Positions 45,876-57,566 of a DNA stretch of 64,000 nt are shown one piece after another. The DNA lies in NCBI RefSeq assembly GCF_023555415.1, contig NZ_JAKRYL010000009.1, positions 112,042-176,041 on the forward strand. Direction: 5' to 3'. The notes below the pieces were generated by a model that saw only the letters and a program-made list of their open reading frames with translations, was not told where the DNA came from and ran no database searches. How positions within the stretch are numbered: position 1 is the stretch's first letter; each line of letters starts with the position of its first letter. The translations under genes and the position numbers were made by a program. This stretch comes from Halalkalibacter alkaliphilus (GTDB lineage Bacteria; Bacillota; Bacilli; Bacillales; Bacillaceae_D).

Positions 45876-46070
45876 GAGCTCAATACGAAAGCTGCTAAAA
45901 AAAATCTAGGTACTGATTTTACCTTTTTCGGTCCTCTCCTTTTTTTCAAACTAAACTTCCATCAGACAAAAGCTTCTCTATATTTAACAAAATATTCTTA
46001 ACTCAGTATGGTAGATTGTCCAAAAGTCTAGTATGCTAAGAGATATTAGAGAAAAGTGAGAGGAAGTAGG

Positions 46071-46709
46071 TTGGCAAATTTGAAGAAATCCGTTCCATCG
46101 TTAGTCAAAGATCCAGAATTAATTAAAAAACGTCGTGAACAAATGGTCAAAGGAGCTGTCCGCTTATTTATTGAAAAGGGGTTCCATCGCACAACGACGA
46201 GAGAAATTGCAAAAGAGTCAGGTTTTAGCATTGGGACACTTTATGAATATATTAGATCAAAGGAAGATATCCTTTACCTTGTTTGTGATGCAATATATGA
46301 AGAGGTAAGAGATCGTCTGGCTTATCACCTTGATACAAACAATGAAGGTATTGATAGACTGAAAAAGGCAGTTGCTGCATATTTTCAAGTGATTCATGAT
46401 ATGCAGGATGAGGTGCTTGTCATGTATCAAGAGGCGAAATCCCTTCCGAAAGAGGCACTGTCTTACGTGCTCCAAAAAGAAGTAGAAATGACCGAAATGA
46501 TTGAAAAAGTCATTCGTGATTGCGCCAAAGAAGGGGTAATCAATGTAGATGATGATGCTAGGGTGAAGCTAGTTGCTCATAATATTTTAGTGCAAGGACA
46601 TATGTGGACATTTAGAAGATGGCAAATTCAGAAGCATTTTAGTTTAGAAGAATATACGACCTTACAAGTCGAGCAGCTGCTTCAAGGAGTCGATCACCGC
46701 CCGATTTAA
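46071..46709 (+). CDS. TetR-family transcriptional regulator
   Basis: About 212 residues. N-terminal helix-turn-helix [25 protein letters not shown] (about 40-64) and a ligand-binding helical domain. TTG 46071 is favoured by GAGAGGAAG 6 bases upstream; GTG 46056 is the alternative. It is 16 bp from icmF in the same direction, so it probably regulates icmF and the beta-oxidation genes, perhaps through the TGAGTGAGCGTTCGCTCA site at 41293. It does not resemble B. subtilis FadR closely outside the HTH. Confidence 0.85.
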   Translation: MANLKKSVPSLVKDPELIKKRREQMVKGAVRLFIEKGFHRTTTREIAKESGFSIGTLYEYIRSKEDILYLVCDAIYEEVRDRLAYHLDTNNEGIDRLKKAVAAYFQVIHDMQDEVLVMYQEAKSLPKEALSYVLQKEVEMTEMIEKVIRDCAKEGVINVDDDARVKLVAHNILVQGHMWTFRRWQIQKHFSLEEYTTLQVEQLLQGVDHRPI

Positions 46710-46725
46710 AGGAGGAGTAGTGTTC

Positions 46726-49700
46726 ATGTCAGAAACGTACCGTCCGAAAAATCATGTGCGTTTTGTGACCGCGTCAAGTTTGTTTGATGGTCATGATGCG
46801 TCCATTAACATTATGAGAAGAATTTTGCAGGCGAGCGGGGCTGAGGTTATTCACCTTGGGCATAACCGCTCTGTCGAAGAAGTTGTAAACGCTTCCATAC
46901 AAGAGGATGTGCAAGGGATTGCAATTTCCTCGTACCAAGGAGGACATGTCGAGTTTTTTAAATACTGTTATGATCTTTTGCAAGAAAAAGGGGCAGGGCA
47001 TATTCGTATTTACGGGGGAGGAGGCGGCGTCATCACCCCTCCAGAAATGAAAGAGCTGCACGACTACGGGATTTCACGGATTTTTTCACCTGAAGATGGA
47101 CGCAAGCATGGTCTGCAAGGCATGATTGATCAAATGCTGAGAGAGTGTGATTTTAATGTTGCAGGAACAGGCGAGAAAGATATCACAAAGCTAAAAGAAA
47201 AAGATCCGAGCACGGTTGCACGACTTATCACCATTGCGGAGCATCGACAGGAAGGTATGTTCAAAAAGACGTTTCAACAAATCAACCAACTCGCCACACC
47301 TGTACCAGTTGTCGGGATTACAGGAACAGGAGGAGCAGGGAAAAGCTCCTTAACCGATGAACTGGTCCGAAGATTTTTATTTGAGTTTAAGGATAAAACG
47401 GTCGCGATTCTCTCGATTGATCCGACCAAACAAAAAACAGGTGGAGCGCTCTTAGGGGACCGAATTCGGATGAATGCCATTCACGATCCGCGTGTCTTTA
47501 TGCGTTCGCTTGCAACACGCGGGTCGCGTACAGAGATTTCAGCGAGTCTGAAAGAGGCGATCGCAGTTGTGAAAGCAGCTGGCTATGATTTGATTATTGT
47601 TGAAACGAGCGGGATTGGCCAAGGGGATGCTGAAATCATCGAGGTTGCTGATATTTCGATGTATGTAATGACGAGTGAATACGGGGCGCCTTCGCAGCTT
47701 GAGAAGATTGATATGATTGATTTTGCTGATTTGATTGCAATTAATAAATTTGACCGAAAAGGGTCAGAGGATGCACTAAGGCATGTTCGTAAACAATATC
47801 AGCGCAGTCACAACCGTTTTGATGAACGACTTGAAGCTATGCCAGTGTACGGGACGATTGCAAGTCAGTTCAATGATCTAGGGACGAATACGCTGTTTGC
47901 CGCCCTAATTGAACGTATTGCCCAGATTAGTCATAACAACTGGGAAACGATGATTGAAACGAGTACAGAGGTCATAAAACAAAACATTATCATCCCACCT
48001 GAGCAAACTCATTATTTGCGAGACATCGTCCAAACGATTAGGCAGTATAAAAAAACAACCGATGAACAGGCCAAGGTTGCACGTACATTGTTTCAGTTAA
48101 CAGGTGCGCTCCACACACTTGAGGAACAAGCACCAGAAAACGAAGCTTTAAAGCAGTTACATGACGTAAAGAAACAATACGAAGAGCAGCTCCTCCCATC
48201 TTCAAAACAAATTCTAGACAGCTGGAATTCGTTAAAAGAAGCCTACAAACAAGACATCTTTGTGACAAAAATTCGCGATAAAGAAATCGTGACAGAACTA
48301 ACGACAGAAAGCTTATCGGGCTTGAAAATTCCAAAGGTGGCGCTGCCAAAATTCTCTGATTGGGGAGACATTTTAAAATGGTCGATGGAAGAGAACGTTC
48401 CTGGACATTTTCCATTTACAGCGGGAGTGTTTCCATTTAAGAGAAAAGGAGAAGATCCGAAACGGCAATTTGCTGGGGAAGGTACACCGGAGAGAACGAA
48501 CCGGCGTTTTCATTATTTATCAAAAGATGATGAGGCAAAGCGCTTAAGTACGGCGTTTGATTCGGTTACATTGTACGGAGAAGATCCTGATTATCGGCCT
48601 GATATATACGGCAAGGTTGGTGAGAGCGGGGTTAGTATTTGTACGTTAGATGATATGAAGATGCTGTATGCAGGCTTTGATTTGTGTGCGCCGCAAACAT
48701 CGGTTTCAATGACGATTAATGGTCCGGCTCCGATTTTACTTGCGATGTTTATGAATACAGCGATTGACCAGCAGTCAGATCGCTTTAAAAATGAGCATGG
48801 GCGTAACCCGACAGAAGAAGAGCTTGAGTCGATTAAACGACAAACACTAAAAGTTGTCAGAGGAACGGTTCAAGCTGATATTTTAAAAGAAGACCAAGGG
48901 CAAAACACCTGTATTTTTTCAACTGAATTTGCACTTCGAATGATGGGAGATATTCAGCAATATTTTATTGATTATGACGTTCGTAACTATTATTCGGTCT
49001 CAATTTCTGGCTATCATATTGCCGAAGCAGGAGCAAATCCGATTTCACAGCTTGCCTTTACACTTGCTAATGGGTTTACGTATGTCGAGTATTACTTAAG
49101 CCGCGGCATGGATATAAACAAGTTTGCACCGAATCTGTCCTTTTTCTTCAGCAATGGATTGGACCCAGAATATACGGTCATTGGCCGGGTCGCAAGAAGA
49201 ATATGGTCAACGGTTATGAAGCATAAATACAAGGCGAATGAAAGAAGCCAAAAATTAAAATATCATATTCAAACATCAGGCCGGTCGTTACATGCTCAGG
49301 AAATTGACTTTAATGATATAAGAACAACGCTACAAGCATTAATGGCTATTTATGATAACTGTAATTCTCTTCATACAAATGCGTATGATGAAGCGATTAC
49401 AACGCCAACGGAGAACTCAGTTAGACGGGCGATGGCGATTCAAATGATCATTTCAAAGGAGCTGGGTCTTGCCAAAAATGAAAACTCGTTACAAGGCTCT
49501 TTCATAATTGAGGAATTAACGAATTTAGTAGAAGAAGCCGTACTGCGCGAACTTGAGCAAATCAATGATCGTGGCGGCGTACTTGGAGCGATGGAAACTC
49601 AGTATCAGCGCAGCAAAATTCAAGAAGAATCTATGTTTTATGAGATGAAAAAGCATACAGGGGATTTACCGATAATAGGTGTAAATACGTATGTAAATCC

Positions 49701-49965
49701 GAACCATCAAGTAGCTGACGGTGAATTCGAACTAGAGTTGGCTCGTGCGACAAAGGAAGAGAAGGAACAACAAATTATCAATTTACGCCAGTTCCAAAAG
49801 AAGCATGAACAAGATTCCACAATAGCTTTGAAACATCTTCAGCAAACAGCGATTCAAGGTGGAAATGTATTTGCACAGTTGATGGAGACCGTCAAAGTAG
49901 CAAGCTTAGGGCAAATTACGGCAGCACTTTATGAAGTAGGGGGACAGTATCGTAGAAATATGTAG
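46726..49965 (+). CDS. icmF: Fused isobutyryl-CoA mutase IcmF
   Basis: Adenosylcobalamin-dependent rearrangement of isobutyryl-CoA to butyryl-CoA (and slower isovaleryl/pivalyl). About 1079 residues: N-terminal B12-binding domain ([15 protein letters not shown] with the cobalt-binding His; SSYQGGH; GGGGG), central MeaB-type GTPase chaperone with P-loop [13 protein letters not shown] (about 197), and C-terminal mutase barrel. The substrate-pocket positions read F in RFHYL (about 594) and Q in GQNTCIF (about 726), the isobutyryl rather than methylmalonyl pair. ATG 46726 follows AAAGGAGGAG. Probably co-transcribed with the TetR gene. Confidence 0.94.
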   Translation: MSETYRPKNHVRFVTASSLFDGHDASINIMRRILQASGAEVIHLGHNRSVEEVVNASIQEDVQGIAISSYQGGHVEFFKYCYDLLQEKGAGHIRIYGGGGGVITPPEMKELHDYGISRIFSPEDGRKHGLQGMIDQMLRECDFNVAGTGEKDITKLKEKDPSTVARLITIAEHRQEGMFKKTFQQINQLATPVPVVGITGTGGAGKSSLTDELVRRFLFEFKDKTVAILSIDPTKQKTGGALLGDRIRMNAIHDPRVFMRSLATRGSRTEISASLKEAIAVVKAAGYDLIIVETSGIGQGDAEIIEVADISMYVMTSEYGAPSQLEKIDMIDFADLIAINKFDRKGSEDALRHVRKQYQRSHNRFDERLEAMPVYGTIASQFNDLGTNTLFAALIERIAQISHNNWETMIETSTEVIKQNIIIPPEQTHYLRDIVQTIRQYKKTTDEQAKVARTLFQLTGALHTLEEQAPENEALKQLHDVKKQYEEQLLPSSKQILDSWNSLKEAYKQDIFVTKIRDKEIVTELTTESLSGLKIPKVALPKFSDWGDILKWSMEENVPGHFPFTAGVFPFKRKGEDPKRQFAGEGTPERTNRRFHYLSKDDEAKRLSTAFDSVTLYGEDPDYRPDIYGKVGESGVSICTLDDMKMLYAGFDLCAPQTSVSMTINGPAPILLAMFMNTAIDQQSDRFKNEHGRNPTEEELESIKRQTLKVVRGTVQADILKEDQGQNTCIFSTEFALRMMGDIQQYFIDYDVRNYYSVSISGYHIAEAGANPISQLAFTLANGFTYVEYYLSRGMDINKFAPNLSFFFSNGLDPEYTVIGRVARRIWSTVMKHKYKANERSQKLKYHIQTSGRSLHAQEIDFNDIRTTLQALMAIYDNCNSLHTNAYDEAITTPTENSVRRAMAIQMIISKELGLAKNENSLQGSFIIEELTNLVEEAVLRELEQINDRGGVLGAMETQYQRSKIQEESMFYEMKKHTGDLPIIGVNTYVNPNHQVADGEFELELARATKEEKEQQIINLRQFQKKHEQDSTIALKHLQQTAIQGGNVFAQLMETVKVASLGQITAALYEVGGQYRRNM

Positions 49966-50105
49966 GTCTTATTTGAAGGCGAGAAGGGTACTAAAGGAGG
50001 GAGGGAATGTTTACCTTTTTTAGTGCTCTTTTTTCCTGCTTAAAGCTTTCCAAATTAAAGGGATATTGTATAATAGATGAAATGCCATATTTTAGGGGGA
50101 GGAAA

Positions 50106-51122
50106 ATGATTGCAGAACTTCATCAGCGTTATATTGGCTTAGAGCTTTTGCATGATTTAGTTAGTGATGAAGGGACACTTCTCCTAAAAAGGGGAACCGT
50201 GTTATCAGAACCTTTGTTAAGAAAAATAAATGTAAGCGTTGACCAATTGGAGTACGCTTTGCAAGGTGCATCTAATAAGAATAAGGATAATCCCATCGAT
50301 TTGATTGAAGGGGCAGCCAATGAAATACGTGACATTTTTGAAAAGTTTAAAAAAGATAAACATGCACTTACTCAAATTGAATCAACCGTTCTTCCAACTG
50401 TCGAATTACTAGCACGCGAGGAGCGGCTAGCTACACTGTTAGAAGGACTGTTTGATAAAGATAATTATACATATCGCCATAATATTGGTGTTTCTGTTGT
50501 CGCTTCGATGTTAGCCAATTGGCTTCATTTTTCAGAAGAGGACAGAAAAAAGATTACACTTGGTGGACTTTTGCATGATATAGGAAAATTGGAGTTAAGT
50601 GACGGCGTGTTGACGAAACCAGGTCGACTGTCGAATGAAGAATTTGCTGAAATAAAAATGCATCCTACTTACGGATATGAGCTGTTAAAAATAGGCTCTA
50701 TTTATTCTGAGGATATTTGTTTAATGGCTTTAGAGCACCATGAAAGAGAGGATGGAACAGGCTATCCCTATCAAAAAGGAGCAAATGAGATTCATCCTTT
50801 TTCAAAAGTCATTGCCATTGCCGATGTGTTTCACGCGATGACGTCTGACCGTGTTTATCGGAAAGGGCATTCTCTATACGCTGTTTTAAAGCATATTAAA
50901 GATGAATCATTTGGAAAATTGGAACCTACATATGCAGCCATGTTTGTTACCAAGTTTATGGAGCTTTCCATTGGTCAATATGCCGAGTTAAGTAATGGAG
51001 AAGTTGCGGAGATTGTTTTTATTTTTCCACAAGATCCCATTAATCCGCTTGTTCGTCTGCACGATGAGTTGATTGAATTAGGTAAAACAAATCTGTATAT
51101 TACGAAGCTAATTGCCAGCTAA
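50106..51122 (+). CDS. HD-GYP domain protein
   Basis: 338 residues: an unclassified N-terminal domain of about 120 residues, then an HD-GYP domain with LLHDIGKLELSD (HD) and HHEREDGTGYP (HHExxDGxGYP motif), followed by AIADVFHAMTSDRVYRKG. Family members hydrolyse c-di-GMP or related cyclic dinucleotides. ATG 50106 follows GGGGGAGG; the longer frame from 50007 lacks a site. Independent gene between icmF and rpoE, a location not seen in B. subtilis. Confidence 0.91.
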   Translation: MIAELHQRYIGLELLHDLVSDEGTLLLKRGTVLSEPLLRKINVSVDQLEYALQGASNKNKDNPIDLIEGAANEIRDIFEKFKKDKHALTQIESTVLPTVELLAREERLATLLEGLFDKDNYTYRHNIGVSVVASMLANWLHFSEEDRKKITLGGLLHDIGKLELSDGVLTKPGRLSNEEFAEIKMHPTYGYELLKIGSIYSEDICLMALEHHEREDGTGYPYQKGANEIHPFSKVIAIADVFHAMTSDRVYRKGHSLYAVLKHIKDESFGKLEPTYAAMFVTKFMELSIGQYAELSNGEVAEIVFIFPQDPINPLVRLHDELIELGKTNLYITKLIAS

Positions 51123-51249
51123 TAGACTTTCTTCTTCCATGAACTAGCATAAACACCGGAAATATGTTTATAATGAAAAGTATGCTTGAAATGCCAACAA
51201 CGATTGGATCAATAGATAGAAGAAGATTGACTGAAAGGACGTGCCTTTT

Positions 51250-51774
51250 ATGAAGCTACAAGAATTGGATAAAGAAGTATTACAAGAGATGTCGATGGTG
51301 GAGGTTGCGTTTGAAATTATGAAGGATGAGCGCACACCTTATGATTATTATGACCTCGTAAACAAAGTGGCAGAGGTTAAGGAAATGTCAAAAGAAGAAG
51401 TAGAACAACGAATTGCAAACCTATATACAGATATGAACATCGATGGACGCTTTCACTCTTTAGGCGACAACCGTTGGGGTTTAAAAAGCTGGTATCCATT
51501 AGAGCAGGCTGAAGAAGAAATTACAACACCTGTGAAGCCACGCAAAAAGGCGAAGGCAGCATTGGATGATGTGGATACACTTGATGATGGATTTGAAGAT
51601 TACGAAGATGAGTACGAAGATCTTGAAGATGAGCTTGATGAAATTGCCGATGAGGACGATCTCGATGAAGACGAAGATGATGACGCGGATTTCGATGATG
51701 CGGATGAAGACTTAGATATTGACGACACAGATGATGACGAAGATATCGAAGAGGAAGATGAGGATCTTCGTTAA
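51250..51774 (+). CDS. rpoE: RNA polymerase delta subunit
   Basis: 174 residues: folded N-terminal HARE-HTH domain (1-90) and a very acidic disordered tail (runs of D and E from about 110 to the end) that displaces nucleic acid from RNA polymerase. ATG 51250 lies 10 bases after AAAGGA. pyrG lies downstream as in Bacilli. Confidence 0.95.
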   Translation: MKLQELDKEVLQEMSMVEVAFEIMKDERTPYDYYDLVNKVAEVKEMSKEEVEQRIANLYTDMNIDGRFHSLGDNRWGLKSWYPLEQAEEEITTPVKPRKKAKAALDDVDTLDDGFEDYEDEYEDLEDELDEIADEDDLDEDEDDDADFDDADEDLDIDDTDDDEDIEEEDEDLR

Positions 51775-51794
51775 TTTTAACGAATGAAATCTAC

Positions 51795-51823
51795 TTGACT
51801 TCTGTAAGCAATATAGGTAGAAT
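51795..51823 (+). promoter_or_regulatory. pyrG promoter with GGGC start
   Basis: TTGACT (51795-51800), 17-bp spacer, TAGAAT (51818-51823). Seven bases downstream the sequence is GGGCTT (51830-51835), so the transcript would begin pppGGGC, the start needed for CTP-sensing reiterative G addition. Confidence 0.82.
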
Positions 51824-51868
51824 CATTTAGGGCTTAAGAAATCTAATTGGAATAATTTTATAAAACAA

Positions 51869-51918
51869 AAACAAAAGTGCGCCCCCTTTCTAGGGAGAGC
51901 TGTCACTTTTGTTTTTTT
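51869..51918 (+). promoter_or_regulatory. pyrG leader attenuator
   Basis: CAAAAGTG / CACTTTTG outer stem, followed by T7. The 5' strand contains GCCCCCTTTCTA (51881-51892), the pyrimidine tract that poly-G 5' ends would pair with. Located about 40-90 nt into the leader, followed by roughly 150 nt of untranslated sequence before pyrG. It also serves as terminator for rpoE. Confidence 0.82.
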
Positions 51919-51959
51919 ATTTTTATATAACATACCCTAAAGGGAAGAATCATTAATAA

Positions 51960-53666
<1,707 letters not shown>

Positions 53667-53686
53667 TATTGCTTTAGTGTAGTGAA

Positions 53687-53731
53687 GAGGGGTCTGACCC
53701 CTACCCCCAGGGGGTAGGGGTCAGACCCTTT
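53687..53731 (+). repeat. GGGGTC(A/T)GACCCC pair fused to a perfect hairpin behind pyrG
   Basis: GGGGTCTGACCCC and GGGGTCAGACCCT joined by TACCCCC-A-GGGGGTA, making a 19-bp perfect stem followed by T6. Here the two palindromes are adjacent and can work as a real terminator for pyrG. Confidence 0.82.
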
Positions 53732-53803
53732 TTGTGCTGTCTTTTGTGTTGTTGAATAATCACGTCGCCATTTACCAAAAATATGGGTGAGAGGAGCGTT
53801 GTT

Positions 53804-54421
53804 ATGAGACAACAGGAATTTATTGAAAACATTAATAGAGTGCAAACGAAGGCTAATGTTATGACTGATGAGTATTGGGCATTATATTCTGACGCATCGA
53901 CTTGGCAATTTTGGTATCATTTAGTTTTGCTTATTATCCCTTTAGTGCTTTTATTTATCTATATTAACAAAGAAAGATTCTTTGAAATACTATTCTTTGG
54001 CTACTCTATCCACGTCTTGTTTACGTATGGTGATTCTTTTCTCGTTCGGTATGGTTATGTCGATCACCCTTATATGATTTTATCTCAGTTTCCTTTTGCG
54101 TTATCGGTAAATGCAGCCATTCTTCCTGTTATTTATATGTTGCTTTATCAATACTGCACGGAGCATAAGAGAAACTTCTATCTCTGGTCACTAGTTGTCA
54201 GTGCAGTTGTAGGTCTAGGTTGGGTTGAAATCCACAAACAGTTAAATTTATTTCAAATTCATGAAAAAATAAATGTGCTTCAACTCCATAGCGGTTTCCT
54301 TAATTTTTACATCTTTCTAAACAACTATATGACTTCCATTTTTATATTTTGGTTCACAAAGCTGTTTCTATTAATAAAAGAAAAAAAGATGCGGAATAAA
54401 GGGCTGACCCAAAAAGTGTGA
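53804..54421 (+). CDS. CBO0543-family membrane protein, copy 1
   Basis: 205 residues, five or six hydrophobic helices; DEYWALYSDASTWQFWYHLV, INKERFFEILFFGYS and ILPVIYMLLYQYCTEHKR fit the CBO0543 family of spore formers, function unknown. ATG 53804 follows GAGAGGAGC. Paralogous to the next gene, about half the residues being identical. Confidence 0.82.
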   Translation: MRQQEFIENINRVQTKANVMTDEYWALYSDASTWQFWYHLVLLIIPLVLLFIYINKERFFEILFFGYSIHVLFTYGDSFLVRYGYVDHPYMILSQFPFALSVNAAILPVIYMLLYQYCTEHKRNFYLWSLVVSAVVGLGWVEIHKQLNLFQIHEKINVLQLHSGFLNFYIFLNNYMTSIFIFWFTKLFLLIKEKKMRNKGLTQKV

Positions 54422-54442
54422 TTTACCCTTTTGAGTCAGCCA
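54398..54442. repeat. Hairpin between the two CBO0543 copies
   Basis: GGGCTGAC-CC-AAAA / TTTT-GAG-TCAGCC imperfect stem spanning the end of copy 1 and its stop. Resembles the solo hairpins at 26055 and 60643 but with weaker pairing. Confidence 0.5.
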
Positions 54443-54478
54443 TGGAAAAACAAAAATATGGATGGAAGGAGCTGTGTT

Positions 54479-55078
54479 ATGACACATAAAGATTTTATTG
54501 ATAAAATAAATGAAGCTCGAGTAGAAACAAACTTGTTGTCAGATGAGTATTGGGCTACGTATTCAGATCCATCAACATGGCAGTTTTGGTATCTTATTGC
54601 TTTGCTCATTATTCCGTTAGTCGCTTTGTACTTACTTTTAAATAGAAAGCGCTTTTTTGAAATTTTATTTTACGGATACACAGCCCATGTTCTCTACACG
54701 TATTTTGATGCTTACATGAGTAAGTATGGGTATTGGGAACATCCTTATATGATCTTGCCTCAGTATCCTTTTACACTATCGATTAATGCATCGCTTTTGC
54801 CAGTGATCTATTTGTTGTTGTATCAGTTTTGTACCGATCGAGGAAAGAATTTTCACCTTTGGCTACTAGGAGTTAGTGCAGTGGTAGGAATTGGCTTGGT
54901 TGAACTCCATAGACAAATTGGCATCTTTTTTCTGTATGAGAAAATTAATGTGCTTCAACTTCACGAGACATTGTTAAATTTTTATATGTTTGTCGGATAT
55001 TTTATTTTGGGTTCGATTGCATATTGGTTTACCAAACTGTTTTTGTACATCAAACATCATACACATGCGAAGTTTTGA
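54479..55078 (+). CDS. CBO0543-family membrane protein, copy 2
   Basis: 199 residues, same layout as copy 1 (LLSDEYWATYSDPSTWQFWY, RKRFFEILFYGYTAHVLYTYF, SLLPVIYLLLYQFCTDRGK). ATG 54479 follows GGAAGGAGC. The roughly 30 bp before the start also resemble those before copy 1, so the duplication included the translation signal. Function unknown. Confidence 0.82.
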   Translation: MTHKDFIDKINEARVETNLLSDEYWATYSDPSTWQFWYLIALLIIPLVALYLLLNRKRFFEILFYGYTAHVLYTYFDAYMSKYGYWEHPYMILPQYPFTLSINASLLPVIYLLLYQFCTDRGKNFHLWLLGVSAVVGIGLVELHRQIGIFFLYEKINVLQLHETLLNFYMFVGYFILGSIAYWFTKLFLYIKHHTHAKF

Positions 55079-55115
55079 AAAAGCAAAACACCGGATATGG
55101 GGTGTTTTGCTTTTT
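55078..55115. terminator. Bidirectional terminator
   Basis: Perfect 15-bp stem AAAAAGCAAAACACC / GGTGTTTTGCTTTTT, convergent genes on either side. Confidence 0.9.
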
Positions 55116-55179
55116 GGAGTAAATTAAGATTGTTTGGACAGTATCCTAAAAGACTCAACTTCCAATTCCAAGAAAAAAA

Positions 55180-55701
55180 CTATTCAACCTCGGATAGGAT
55201 CTCAGAAATGAGCAAATATAAGCAAAAGTACGTATATAACGCAAGCAATGATGATGGATAACCGATTCGTTCGCCTGTATCTGTCGGGACAAGACTTTGA
55301 GCCACATTTAAATCAAGGTGAATGTCGACCAAATCAGTCCATTTGTTCCCTTTGTTACTATAGGTAGCAGATAAGCCAACAATAGAAATGTTTTGCTCGC
55401 TAATTTGTTCAGCAATTTCTAGCATCTCTTCATCGTCAGATTTTCTTGAAAGAAGGAACACTCGATCAGCAGGATCAAGCTTAACCATTTTTCCTTCTTT
55501 AAATAAAGGGGCAACTTGATTGAGCTGTTCTTTTCCATCTAGAGCTTCTACGCTAACTGCTGCCATTTCATCTTTTCCATAAATATAGATGTTGCCATCA
55601 CCAACAAGAGCTTGGCTTAACAAGCGGGCAGCATCTTCAAGTAGAAACTCATCTAAATTATTAAATAAACCAACCAATTGTGTTGTAAAAATTTTTTTCA
55701 A
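55180..55701 (-). CDS. ywjG: YwjG family protein (DUF2529)
   Basis: 173 residues, SIS-like alpha/beta layout (GNIYIYGKDEMAAVSVEALD, then VFLLSRKSDDEEMLEIAEQI). TTG 55701 is taken because TGGAGG lies 7 bases before it, giving MKKIFTTQLVG. Divergent from spo0F as in B. subtilis. Function unknown. Confidence 0.85.
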   Translation of the reverse strand: MKKIFTTQLVGLFNNLDEFLLEDAARLLSQALVGDGNIYIYGKDEMAAVSVEALDGKEQLNQVAPLFKEGKMVKLDPADRVFLLSRKSDDEEMLEIAEQISEQNISIVGLSATYSNKGNKWTDLVDIHLDLNVAQSLVPTDTGERIGYPSSLLALYTYFCLYLLISEILSEVE

Positions 55702-55768
55702 AATGCAGGCCTCCATTTGGAATAGTAGCGTATGACGATGGAAACATCGACACCCTTAGACAGCGAAT

Positions 55769-55785
55769 GTCGGACACTGTCCGAC
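55769..55785. promoter_or_regulatory. Palindrome between ywjG and spo0F
   Basis: GTCGGACA-C-TGTCCGAC, perfect 8+1+8. TGTCGGA on each strand differs by one base from the 0A box TGTCGAA, so a Spo0A site is possible. Confidence 0.5.
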
Positions 55786-55921
55786 GATTGTTTAGAATTA
55801 AGGAAGGATTTTTACATGGCCATACAGAACTTATCTTGTTGTGAACTGTGTGTGATTTATTTTAACTGATATAAATTCGGAAAGAAAATAATACACACCA
55901 AAATTGAAAGGAGTGTTTTCA

Positions 55922-56284
55922 GTGAAGAAAATTTTAGTCGTAGACGATCAGTATGGAATTCGTGTATTGCTTTGTGAAATTCTTCAAAAAGACGGGTATG
56001 TTATGCATGAGGCAGCAAATGGGGTACAAGCACTGAAAATCGTTGAAGAAGAAAAGCCAGATCTCGTTCTTCTAGATATGAAGATTCCAGGTATGGATGG
56101 TTTGGAAATCCTAAAACGAATTAAAGAAAATCATGCGGAAGTGGATGTCATTATGATGACAGCGTATGGTGAATTGAATTTAATTAATGAAGCAATGAGC
56201 TTAGGAGCGATCACTCACTTTGCAAAACCATTCGATATTGATGACATTCGTGAAGTCATTAAAAACAGCTTAGCTGTATCATAG
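55922..56284 (+). CDS. spo0F: Sporulation response regulator Spo0F
   Basis: Single-domain phosphocarrier of the sporulation phosphorelay, between KinA-E and Spo0B. 120 residues; acidic pocket D8-D9, phospho-acceptor D52 ([11 protein letters not shown]), T80 in MMTAYGE and K102 in HFAKPFD, all as in B. subtilis Spo0F. GTG 55922 is 8 bases after AAAGGAG. The C-terminal end is slightly shorter than in B. subtilis. An inverted repeat follows the stop. Confidence 0.96.
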   Translation: MKKILVVDDQYGIRVLLCEILQKDGYVMHEAANGVQALKIVEEEKPDLVLLDMKIPGMDGLEILKRIKENHAEVDVIMMTAYGELNLINEAMSLGAITHFAKPFDIDDIREVIKNSLAVS

Positions 56285-56300
56285 TGACAAGTGTCACTAT
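56281..56300. repeat. Palindrome at the end of spo0F
   Basis: ATAGTGACA-AG-TGTCACTAT, perfect 9-bp arms; no T-run follows, so an operator or mRNA hairpin rather than a terminator. Confidence 0.6.
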
Positions 56301-56545
56301 AAACCGCTTACATTCAAAAAGTTGCGAAAACCTTGTAGAAACGCGTGTTTTTTGGTCGAGATATGCTATAATGAACTCGATTAACTATCGAGCTCTCTTA
56401 TAGATTTATCTCTATTTAGCAAGAGACTTTATACATAGGCAAGTTGGATATTTGCTGACATTTCGGGTAACTTGTTAAATAGATACGGCGATCATATTTA
56501 CGTCTGTTATCTAAAGATTCGCTCTAACATGAAGGAGGATGTACA

Positions 56546-57409
56546 ATGCCTTTAGTATCAATGAAGGACATGCTTAACAAAGCGAAGGCAGAAAGCTATG
56601 CGGTGGGTCAATTCAACTTAAATAACCTTGAATTTACTCAAGCAATCTTACAAGCTGCCCAAGAGGAACAATCACCAGTAATTTTAGGTGTATCTGAAGG
56701 TGCAGCTCGTTACATGGGTGGTTTCAAAACAATTGTGGCAATTGTTGAAGCTCTTATGGAAGAGTACAACGTAACAGTTCCTGTTGCAATTCACCTTGAC
56801 CACGGTTCAAGTTTTGAAAAATGTGTGGAAGCAATCCATGCAGGTTTCACATCTGTTATGATTGACGGATCTCACCATCCATTAGAAGAGAACATTGCAA
56901 TCACGAAGCAAGTAGTAGCTGTTGCTCATGCTCTTGGAGTATCAGTAGAAGCTGAGCTTGGTCGTATCGGTGGACAAGAAGATGACTTAATCGTTGATGA
57001 TGCAGATGCTGCATACGCGATTCCATCTGAGTGTAAGGAACTAGTTGAAGCTACTGGCGTAGACTGCTTCGCTCCAGCTCTTGGTTCTGTTCACGGTCCA
57101 TACAAAGGTGAGCCAAATCTTGGATTTGACCGCATGAAGGAAATCGATGAGTTAGTAGGTATCCCTCTTGTACTACACGGTGGTACTGGTATCCCAACTG
57201 GTGATATTCAAAAAGCAATCCAATTTGGACATGCGAAAATTAATGTAAATACAGAAAGCCAAATCTCTTCTGCAAAAGCTGTTCGTGAAACACTTGCTGC
57301 AAAACCTGAAGAATACGATCCTCGTAAATACTTAGGTCCTGCACGCGAAGCGATCAAAGAAACAGTTAAAGGTAAAATGCGTGAATTTGGTTCTTCAAAC
57401 AAAGCATAA
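56546..57409 (+). CDS. fbaA: Class II fructose-1,6-bisphosphate aldolase
   Basis: Zinc aldolase of glycolysis and gluconeogenesis. 287 residues; [11 protein letters not shown] (Zn His), [22 protein letters not shown] and NVNTESQ motifs intact. GAAGGAGG precedes ATG 56546. Gene order spo0F - fbaA - fsa - murA2 - glpX - rho is the B. subtilis one. Confidence 0.97.
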   Translation: MPLVSMKDMLNKAKAESYAVGQFNLNNLEFTQAILQAAQEEQSPVILGVSEGAARYMGGFKTIVAIVEALMEEYNVTVPVAIHLDHGSSFEKCVEAIHAGFTSVMIDGSHHPLEENIAITKQVVAVAHALGVSVEAELGRIGGQEDDLIVDDADAAYAIPSECKELVEATGVDCFAPALGSVHGPYKGEPNLGFDRMKEIDELVGIPLVLHGGTGIPTGDIQKAIQFGHAKINVNTESQISSAKAVRETLAAKPEEYDPRKYLGPAREAIKETVKGKMREFGSSNKA

Positions 57410-57418
57410 ATTGATTCC

Positions 57419-57465
57419 CATTAAAAGCAGGTCAAGCGAGCTGCTTTTAATGGCATTATTTTTAT
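57419..57465 (+). terminator. Terminator after fbaA
   Basis: CATTAAAAGCAG / CTGCTTTTAATG stem followed by a T-rich tail. Confidence 0.85.
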
Positions 57466-57566
57466 TTTTAATTTTCTAAAAAAATAAATTTGTAAACGCT
57501 TTGACGGTTTTTGTCGAGTGATAACAATAAAAAAATATAGAAACAATTATTGGGAGGAAGAGAAAC

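Noticed and set aside
55806..55830. Sigma-H-like promoter AGGATTT ... GAAC before spo0F
   Set aside because: The -35 is acceptable but the -10 is not consensus; left as a remark, not a feature.
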